In this document: positions 1-4,909 of the stretch, in pieces
How positions within the stretch are numbered: the stretch's first letter is position 1
Layout: the number at the start of each line of letters is the position of its first letter
Assembly (NCBI GenBank): GCA_964515555.1
Contig: CAZEVY010000170.1
Span: forward strand, 1-6,071
Origin: CAZEVY01 sp964515555
Lineage (GTDB): Bacteria; Acidobacteriota; Terriglobia; Bryobacterales; Bryobacteraceae
Reading direction: 5' to 3'
DNA length: 6,071 nucleotides
Made by a program: the position numbers and the translations under genes
The notes under the pieces: model-generated
Told to the model about the DNA's origin: nothing
What the model saw: the letters and a program-made list of their open reading frames with translations, nothing else
Databases searched by the model: none

Positions 1-216
1 ATCGAAAGGCTCCTCGCGCCGCGCACGGCCGGAATGGCTCTAAGCGAACACTGCGGTAGACTGGAAAGATGGCGGCGACTGGTGGTGGTGAACGAGACGG
101 CAACGACGAGCGATCCGCAGGGCCCCGGCGAAGCGGGGCGGCGGATCAGCCAATAAGTCGAAGCGTCGTCAGGCGCAGCATGTCGGGCGCGACATTCCCC
201 GATTTGCCGTCCGCCG
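1..216. other. Left-edge region with no supported gene
   Basis: I find no gene I can defend here. Plus frame 1 is open from the edge to a TAA at 151-153, and plus frame 2 is open from the edge to a TAA at 41-43. Either could be the C-terminal tail of a gene lying to the left, but neither tail is recognisable. The frame-1 stretch loses the strong third-position G/C preference of the neighbouring genes after about ten codons. A 65-codon plus-strand frame (69-266) is Arg/Pro/Gly-rich, has only a weak ribosome-binding site and runs antisense into the end of the methyltransferase gene, so I do not call it. The only clear structure is the stem-loop at 112-147. Confidence 0.5.
112..147 (-). terminator. 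GC-rich stem-loop downstream of the methyltransferase gene (possible terminator)
   Basis: A 7-bp outer stem (GATCCGC at 112-118 with GCGGATC at 141-147) and a 6-bp inner stem (GCCCCG at 122-127 with CGGGGC at 134-139) are separated by a small 3/1-nt internal loop and closed by a 6-nt loop. It lies about 70 bases beyond the stop codon of the minus-strand methyltransferase gene, where a transcript end is expected. There is no U-tract after it on either strand, so it is not a classical intrinsic terminator. It could stabilise the 3' end, act with Rho, or be a repeated intergenic palindrome. Confidence 0.35.
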
Positions 217-1068
217 TCAACCCGCCGCGTAGGCCGCCGGAGCCGCCGGTTCGGCCGCCTTCCTGAGCAGGAAGCTGCGATAGACCATGCCGCCATTCGC
301 CAGCAGGGCTGGAATTCGCGTGCCGTCGACGCCGGTGAAGAGGTCGGCCAGGGGCGCGAGCCGGCTGCCCAGCAGACGGCGGCCGCCGAGGCGGCGGCGG
401 GCGCTGTCGCGACGCAAGGCCTCGACGACATTGGCCGTGATGTCGCGCTCGACGATCCGCTCGAGGCCGCTGCGCTCGATCGTGGCGTGCCAGTCGTCGA
501 TTTCGCCGACCAGGCGCAGGTCGGCGTAGTGCAGATGGCCGCCCGGTCGCAGCACGCGCTTCACTTCGGCGAGAAAGCGGTCGAGCGAGGGGTAGCAGAA
601 GGAAGATTCAACGTTGATGACGGAATCGAAACTCGCATCGGCGAACGGAAGAGTCTCGGCGTCGCCGACGCGAAAGTGTAAATTGTCGACCTCATGTTGC
701 CTGTTGCAGAACGCCACCGCCTTGCCGCTGATGTCTATGCCCACCATGCGCCGCGGCCTCGCGTAGCGCGCGACATACGACGCACCGCCGCCGCGCCCGC
801 TGCCCACCTCAAGCACCTCGCGGCCGGCGATCGGCGCCAATCCGGACACGTGGCGATAGAGTGCGATCGGATAGCGCTCGGCCTCGTCGCGTGGTTGCAG
901 CGCGAAAGGCGCGTCGTCCCCGGCGGGATCGGCAAAGCCGTAGTTCATCAGCGTCCACCAGTGGGCGTCGCCGGTCCGTGCCGCCACCAGGTCGAAGAAG
1001 CCGCGCCAGAAGGCGCGCCGCAGCGCGGGCGTGCGGTTGACCAGCCACAGGAAAGTCTCGGCGATCAT
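217..1068 (-). CDS. Class I SAM-dependent methyltransferase, phthiotriol-dimycocerosate methyltransferase-like
   Basis: Predicted soluble 283-residue enzyme that transfers a methyl group from S-adenosylmethionine; the acceptor is unknown. The Rossmann core is clear: motif I is LEVGSGRGGGAS (86-97), the acidic end of strand 2 is Asp112 in GIDIS, VGDAETLPF (134-142) is the adenine-side loop, NVESSFCYP (152-160) follows, and RVLRPGG (171-177) is the usual post-core motif. The N-terminal WWTLMNYGFADP block, NVES.CYP and the late TGVDGT region match my memory of mycobacterial Rv2952 (about 270 residues), which O-methylates phthiotriol lipids. I chose ATG 1068 because GAGGGGAGG lies upstream at 10-nt spacing. 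The frame can be extended to 1164, but the added residues are Arg/Pro-rich and would overlap the control region of the divergent gene. The C-terminus ends in an Ala/Pro-rich tail. Family membership is firm; the lipid substrate should not be carried over from mycobacteria. Confidence 0.88.
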   Translation of the reverse strand: MIAETFLWLVNRTPALRRAFWRGFFDLVAARTGDAHWWTLMNYGFADPAGDDAPFALQPRDEAERYPIALYRHVSGLAPIAGREVLEVGSGRGGGASYVARYARPRRMVGIDISGKAVAFCNRQHEVDNLHFRVGDAETLPFADASFDSVINVESSFCYPSLDRFLAEVKRVLRPGGHLHYADLRLVGEIDDWHATIERSGLERIVERDITANVVEALRRDSARRRLGGRRLLGSRLAPLADLFTGVDGTRIPALLANGGMVYRSFLLRKAAEPAAPAAYAAG

Positions 1069-1078
1069 CGAAGGCGTG

Positions 1079-1087
1079 CCTCCCCTC
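1079..1087 (-). promoter_or_regulatory. Ribosome-binding site deciding the methyltransferase start
   Basis: Read on the minus strand this is GAGGGGAGG, 10 nt before the ATG at 1068. It is the best Shine-Dalgarno match near any in-frame start and places the start at 1068 rather than at the upstream TTG (1164) or ATG (1161). Confidence 0.6.
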
Positions 1088-1150
1088 GGCGGGCGGTTAA
1101 CCAGATGATCGGCATTCCGGCAAGCGCGGCGACGAGATGACGGGGGAAGC

Positions 1151-1158
1151 AAGGGGGG
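1151..1158 (+). promoter_or_regulatory. Ribosome-binding site deciding the cyclase-ATPase start
   Basis: The purine run AAGGGGGG ends 5 nt before the ATG at 1164. The alternative in-frame ATG at 1137 has only a weak GACGAG next to it. Starting at 1164 also puts the first zinc-ribbon cysteine at residue 3, as is usual for N-terminal zinc ribbons of this kind. Confidence 0.55.
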
Positions 1159-1163
1159 CATCA

Positions 1164-4100
1164 ATGCTGTGCCCGACCTGCAGGACCGAGACCAGGCCCG
1201 GAGGCCGCTTCTGCACGGCCTGCGGCGCCCAACTCGTGCTGCAATGTGGCAGTTGCGGGTTCGCCAACACGCCGGATGACCGGTTCTGCGCCGGCTGCGG
1301 CAGCGCCCTCGTGGCGCACCCGTTGTCGTTGCGCCCGCAACACGTCATGCGCACAGCCGCCGTGCAGCGCCGCCTCGGTGACGGCGAGCGCAAGCGTGTG
1401 ACCGTGCTGTTCGCCGATCTCAAGGGTTCGACGGCGGCGATCCAGGGCCTCGATCCGGAGACCGCCCTGACTCGGCTGGAGCCCGCGGTGCAGATCATGG
1501 TGCGGCTGGTCCATCGCTATGAGGGCGTGGTGTGCCGTCGCATGGGCGACGGTATCCTGGCGTTGTTCGGTGCGCCTGTCGCGCACGAGGATCACGCCGT
1601 TCGGGCCTGCTTCGCTGCACTCGGCATGCAACGCGAGCTGCGCGACGCGGGTTTGGGCGAGACGGTGCGCGTCGGCCTGAATTCGGGCGACGTGCTGTAT
1701 CGAACGGTCACGTCCGACATCGGCCTCGAGGTCGACGTCGTGGGGCCGGTCGTCCATCTCGCCGCCCGCATGGAGCAGATGGCGCCGCCGGGTTCGGTCT
1801 ATCTGACCGGCGAGACACAGGCCCTGACACAGGGCCTCGTCGAGACTCGCAACCTCGGCCGGCGCGAGACCAGGAGCACCGAGCTGCCGGTGGAGACCTA
1901 CGAGGCGATCGGCGCCTCGCTCTATCGGTCTCGCTGGCAGGCCGCGGCGACGCGCGATCGCGCGCCGTTCGTCGATCGCGAGACCGAGCGTGCGACGCTG
2001 GATGCGGCCCTGGCCGCGCTCGAGCGCGGGCGCGGCGGATTGATCGGCATCTGCGGCGAGGCCGGGCTCGGCAAGTCGCGCCTCGTCTACAGCGCCCTGG
2101 CCGAGCGCAAGCTCGGCGCGTCGCGGCGCACCACCTTCGCCGGCACCACGGCGATGGGGCGCAACATCCCCTATCATGCGCTGGCATCGGCGCTGCGCAC
2201 GATGTTTGCGACCATCGACGGCGACGATCCTCGAGCGGTGCCCGACCAGGTCGCTGCGATCCTCGCCGAGCTCGATCCGTCCCTGAGGATCGACGCGCCG
2301 TTTTTCGCCTCGCTGCTGTCTCTGGCGGCGGCGACGCCGCAATGGCTCGCCATGGACCCGCGCCGCAAGCAGGTGGCGGCACGCGACGCCTGCCTGCGGC
2401 TGACGCGCGTCATGACCGCCCGCGCGCCGCGCGTGCTGGCGTTCGAAGATCTGCACTGGATCGATCGCGAGAGCGAGGAGGTCCTGCGGGCGATCGCGGC
2501 GCTCACGCGGGAGGTCCCGCTGCTGGTCGTCCTGACCTATCGCGCCGACTACGACGATTCCTGGTTGTCTTCGCTCGGCGGCACGCGGCTGCGCATGGCG
2601 CCGCTCTCCGACGACGACGTACGCCGCGCGCTACGCGCCTGGTTCGTCGAAGGCGCCGAAACGGAGCGGCTGATCGAGCGGCTGACGGCGCGTGTCGGCG
2701 GCAATCCCCTGTTCGTCGAGGAGTGCGTGCGCTCGATGGCGCAGCACGGAGCCCTCACGGGGCTGGTCGAGCAGGAGACGGGTCCGCGGCGCCGTTACGC
2801 CTGCTGGGAGGCGCCGGAATCGATCAGCGTTCCGCCGTCGGTGCACGACGTCATCGCGTCGCGTATCGACCGCCGCTCGCCTGAATGCGTCGAACTGCTG
2901 CGGACCTTGTCGATGGTGGCGCGCGGAATTCCGTTGTGGCTGGCGACGGCAGTGTCGGGGCAATCGCACGCCGCGACAGAGGGGGCGCTGCGCGAGGCCG
3001 TGGCTGCCGAGATTCTGGCGCAGGAAAGCCTTTACCCCGACGTCGAGTACGTCTTCGCGCATGCCCTGGTGCGCGAGGTGGCGCACGATTCCCTGACCAG
3101 GGCGCGCCGGATCGAGGCGCATCGACGCATCTTCGATGCCTTGGAAAGCCATTTCGGCCAGCGTGCCGTCGAGCAGGCGGAGTGGCTCGCGCTGCATGCC
3201 GAGTCCGCGGAGCTATGGGACAAGGCGGCGTTGTATCAGGGTGTGGCGGCGGAGCGGGCATTGGCGCGCGGCTCCTATCAGGAGGCGATCGCGGGCACGC
3301 GGGCGGCGCTGGCGTCCTACGATCGCGGTACGCGATCCAGGGAGGCGACCGAGCGGGCCATCGACGGCCTGCGTGCGCTGCGCGCGCTGCTGTTCGCGAC
3401 GGGCGGCGAGGCAAGGGAAACGCGCGCCGTGCTGGGGCGCGCCGAGGAGCTGGCGCGCTCCATCGACGATCGTGTGCGGCTTGCCTGGGTGTGGGCCGAA
3501 CAGTCGGCCCAATGCTGGGTGGAAGGCGACAATCTCGGGGCGATCGAGACAGCCCGGCGCAGCCTCGATATCGCCGAGCAATCGGGCGACGTGCGGCTGT
3601 GCGCGCTGGCGATGTTCCGACTGGGCCTCGGCCTCTACGCCATCGGTGACTATGTCGGCGCGGCGACGTCGCTCGCGTCGAGTTGCGGCCTGCTCGAGGG
3701 CGAGTTGCGCTTCGAGCGCATCGGCACGGCGGCGACCACGTCGGTGCTGGGCGGCGGATATCTCGTTGCCACGCTCTGCGAGCTCGGCCGGTTGGACGAG
3801 GCCGACCGCCGGCTACAGGATCTGCTCGCGCTGTCGGCGGAAACGCGCGACCTCTACTCGATCGCCGCTGCGCAGGTCGCGCGTTCGACACTCGCCATAG
3901 CGCGCGCCGACGTCGCGACGGCGGTACCGTTGCTCGAGGCGCTCCTGACCCAAGCGCGCGCGGGCGGCGCGCTCGCCGTCTCGCTGTTCGTCCAGAGCCT
4001 GCTGGGTCGCGCCAAGTTCGTCGCCGGCGACGCCGAAGGCGCGATCGCGTTGCTCATGGGCCGGAAGGACGACACGAAGCTTCAGCCCTCCGATGCACAC

Positions 4101-4382
4101 GGCCTGACCAAGGTATGGCTGGCCGAGGCGCTTGCCGCGGTCGGCCGGGAGGAGGAGGCGGATGGCATTCTCAATGCGATCCGGCGGGACGTCGGCCTGC
4201 GACGCGAGGAGGGTGTCCTCGCCCATTGCCTCGTCGTGAAGGCCAAAGTGGCGCTCATGCGCGGTCGACGCGACGAAGCGCAGGCGTGGTTCCGGCACGG
4301 CCTCGAGCACGCCGAGCGGTTGTCGATGCGCCCGCTAGCCGAGGCGTGTCGCGCGGCGCTTGCGGCGACCGCCGGCGAGTGA
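1164..4382 (+). CDS. Zinc-ribbon / class III nucleotidyl cyclase / STAND-type ATPase / TPR signalling protein
   Basis: A 1072-residue cytoplasmic signalling protein with no membrane segment. Domains in order: a double zinc ribbon with cysteines 3, 6, 17, 20 and 28, 31, 42, 45; a class III adenylate/guanylate cyclase domain (about 75-250); an AAA_16/STAND-like NTPase (about 265-540) with Walker A GEAGLGKS (298-305), Walker B LAFEDLHWID (425-434) and GGNPLFVEE (512-520); and a helical, TPR-like tail (about 680-1065). In the cyclase, both metal-binding aspartates are present (Asp85 in FADLKGST, Asp129 in MGDG), as are Asp191 at the second base-contact site and Arg202. The usual base-selecting Lys is Arg125 and the usual transition-state Asn is His198. 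The layout resembles soluble adenylyl cyclases (cyclase, NTPase, TPR) but with one cyclase domain, so activity would need a homodimer. The family may make cAMP or cGMP, with the ATPase and TPR parts as the sensing module; the trigger is unknown. ATG 1137 would add nine residues. Family assignment is strong; catalytic activity is uncertain. Confidence 0.92.
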   Translation: MLCPTCRTETRPGGRFCTACGAQLVLQCGSCGFANTPDDRFCAGCGSALVAHPLSLRPQHVMRTAAVQRRLGDGERKRVTVLFADLKGSTAAIQGLDPETALTRLEPAVQIMVRLVHRYEGVVCRRMGDGILALFGAPVAHEDHAVRACFAALGMQRELRDAGLGETVRVGLNSGDVLYRTVTSDIGLEVDVVGPVVHLAARMEQMAPPGSVYLTGETQALTQGLVETRNLGRRETRSTELPVETYEAIGASLYRSRWQAAATRDRAPFVDRETERATLDAALAALERGRGGLIGICGEAGLGKSRLVYSALAERKLGASRRTTFAGTTAMGRNIPYHALASALRTMFATIDGDDPRAVPDQVAAILAELDPSLRIDAPFFASLLSLAAATPQWLAMDPRRKQVAARDACLRLTRVMTARAPRVLAFEDLHWIDRESEEVLRAIAALTREVPLLVVLTYRADYDDSWLSSLGGTRLRMAPLSDDDVRRALRAWFVEGAETERLIERLTARVGGNPLFVEECVRSMAQHGALTGLVEQETGPRRRYACWEAPESISVPPSVHDVIASRIDRRSPECVELLRTLSMVARGIPLWLATAVSGQSHAATEGALREAVAAEILAQESLYPDVEYVFAHALVREVAHDSLTRARRIEAHRRIFDALESHFGQRAVEQAEWLALHAESAELWDKAALYQGVAAERALARGSYQEAIAGTRAALASYDRGTRSREATERAIDGLRALRALLFATGGEARETRAVLGRAEELARSIDDRVRLAWVWAEQSAQCWVEGDNLGAIETARRSLDIAEQSGDVRLCALAMFRLGLGLYAIGDYVGAATSLASSCGLLEGELRFERIGTAATTSVLGGGYLVATLCELGRLDEADRRLQDLLALSAETRDLYSIAAAQVARSTLAIARADVATAVPLLEALLTQARAGGALAVSLFVQSLLGRAKFVAGDAEGAIALLMGRKDDTKLQPSDAHGLTKVWLAEALAAVGREEEADGILNAIRRDVGLRREEGVLAHCLVVKAKVALMRGRRDEAQAWFRHGLEHAERLSMRPLAEACRAALAATAGE

Positions 4383-4398
4383 AGCGAGCGCCATCCGC

Positions 4399-4704
4399 TC
4401 AGCGCAGAGGGATGGTTACGTTGATGCTCGGTTGGCGGTAATAGTAGTAGCGCGGCGGCGGCCGGACATAGACCGGCTCGGGATAGACCACGACCGGTGC
4501 GGGTTTCATGTAGTAGGGGTACATCTGCATTGGCGTCACGTAGTAGACGTGGCCCGGCGGCACGAAGTGCCGCCCGTGCTTCTTCTTCCAGTGGCCCTCG
4601 CCGGCTTCCGCAGCGCCCGCGGTACCCAGAACCGCGACACCGGCGACGACGGCCGTCCACCAGCTGCGTCCTTTCGACGTGTTCGATCCAAGGTCCTGTC
4701 GCAT
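4399..4704 (-). CDS. Small secreted Tyr/Pro-rich protein of unknown function
   Basis: A 101-residue protein with a Sec-type signal peptide: a polar start with basic residues, a hydrophobic core at about 15-32 and a likely cleavage site after AEA (residues 32-34). The mature part of about 67 residues is low in complexity. A basic, His-containing start (HWKKKHGRH, 38-46) leads into a stretch with 11 tyrosines and 13 prolines, including RPPPRYYYYR (81-90), and it ends in INVTIPLR. Similar short secreted proteins with Pro/Tyr runs and an 'I.IPLR'-like end occur, from memory, as hypothetical proteins in alphaproteobacteria; their function is unknown. There are no cysteines, so it is not a lipoprotein. 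The start is well supported: AAGGAG (plus-strand 4711-4716) stands 6 nt before the ATG. It is convergent with the cyclase-ATPase gene, with 16 nt between the stops. It may sit in the periplasm or at the cell surface, which is inference. Confidence 0.75.
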   Translation of the reverse strand: MRQDLGSNTSKGRSWWTAVVAGVAVLGTAGAAEAGEGHWKKKHGRHFVPPGHVYYVTPMQMYPYYMKPAPVVVYPEPVYVRPPPRYYYYRQPSINVTIPLR

Positions 4705-4762
4705 CGCTCTCTCCTTCGGGCGGCTCGCAGGGACCGCCTAGTTACCGGAGATTCGGCGGCGA

Positions 4763-4799
4763 TTGTGGCGGCGGTGTGCCGGGCACAATTTGACCACAA
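4763..4799. promoter_or_regulatory. Two-tier symmetric dyad, candidate operator
   Basis: Two pairs of inverted 6-bp arms share one centre at base 4781. The inner pair is TGTGCC (4775-4780) and GGCACA (4782-4787). The outer pair is TTGTGG (4763-4768) and CCACAA (4794-4799). The bases between the tiers (4769-4774 and 4788-4793) do not pair, so a plain RNA hairpin is unlikely. Seen as half-sites, CACAA repeats at 4784 and 4795, and TTGTG/GTGTG at 4763 and 4774, each 11 bp apart, about one helical turn. That suits two dimers binding on the same face of the DNA. The regulator is unknown, and function is inferred from symmetry and position. Confidence 0.4.
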
Positions 4800-4869
4800 C
4801 GGTGGGCGCGACGATGGCGGATGCGGAACGGCGCGGGCATTTACCGCTCAGTTTCCCGTCCCTGCGCGC

Positions 4870-4875
4870 TATGAT
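4870..4875 (+). promoter_or_regulatory. Possible -10 element for the CoA-transferase gene
   Basis: TATGAT matches the sigma-70 consensus at five of six positions and lies 34 nt before the chosen ATG at 4910. No good -35 box stands at 16-18 nt; the nearest TTG/TTT-like box (TTTACC, 4840-4845) is 24 nt away. This is a weak call. Confidence 0.22.
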
Positions 4876-4892
4876 GCCCGCCGGAAATGAAT

Positions 4893-4905
4893 GGAGGGAG
4901 AGAGG
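4893..4905 (+). promoter_or_regulatory. Ribosome-binding site deciding the CoA-transferase start
   Basis: A purine-rich run containing GGAGGGAG (4893-4900) ends 9 nt before the ATG at 4910. It supports that start over the in-frame ATGs at 4871, 4874 and 4814, none of which has a comparable site. Confidence 0.6.
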
Positions 4906-4909
4906 CGCG

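Larger units (their letters stand above)
1069..1163. promoter_or_regulatory. Divergent intergenic region between methyltransferase and cyclase-ATPase genes
   Basis: These 95 bp must carry the start signals for two genes facing away from each other, unless transcription begins inside one of them. A perfect 8-bp palindrome, GGTTAACC, sits at 1095-1102. On the minus strand a TTGCCG box lies 17 nt before TTAACC, but the second element is a poor -10 match, so I do not name a promoter. Co-regulation of the two genes is an inference from geometry only. Confidence 0.35.
4705..4909. promoter_or_regulatory. Divergent intergenic region between the secreted protein and CoA-transferase genes
   Basis: These 205 bp separate two genes transcribed away from each other, so promoters for both are expected here. 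The region holds a symmetric dyad (4763-4799) and a -10-like TATGAT (4870-4875). The CoA-transferase frame stays open upstream to a TAG at 4739-4741, with in-frame ATGs at 4814, 4871 and 4874, but the protein it would add is not typical of the family. I see no RNA gene. Confidence 0.5.

Noticed and set aside
69..266. 65-codon plus-strand frame at the left end
   Set aside because: Low-complexity Arg/Pro/Gly composition, a weak ribosome-binding site, overlap with the methyltransferase 3' end and no recognisable similarity.
1069..1164. N-terminal extension of the methyltransferase to TTG 1164 or ATG 1161
   Set aside because: The added 32 residues are Arg/Pro-rich, would overlap the divergent gene's control region, and have no ribosome-binding site as good as the one before 1068.
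1161..2456. 431-codon open frame antisense to the cyclase-ATPase gene
   Set aside because: It is Arg/Gln/His-rich with no recognisable domain, and it lies opposite a gene with clear conserved motifs. Long antisense frames are expected in DNA with strong third-position G/C bias.
1532..2884. 450-codon open frame on the plus strand inside the cyclase-ATPase gene
   Set aside because: Its product is Arg/Ala/Gly-rich and it overlaps, in another frame, the cyclase and Walker motifs of the real gene.
4386..4400. Short inverted repeat between the convergent stop codons as a terminator
   Set aside because: The stem is only 5 bp with a 5-nt loop and no T-run on either side.
4790..4818. TTGACC (4790-4795) as a -35 box for the CoA-transferase
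   Set aside because: The hexamer at 17-nt spacing is GATGGC, a poor -10, and the resulting transcript start would be far upstream. The box overlaps the symmetric dyad instead.
4814..4909. N-terminal extension of the CoA-transferase to ATG 4814 or 4871
   Set aside because: The family normally begins just before the 'PLAGVRILD' block, and the best ribosome-binding site serves ATG 4910.
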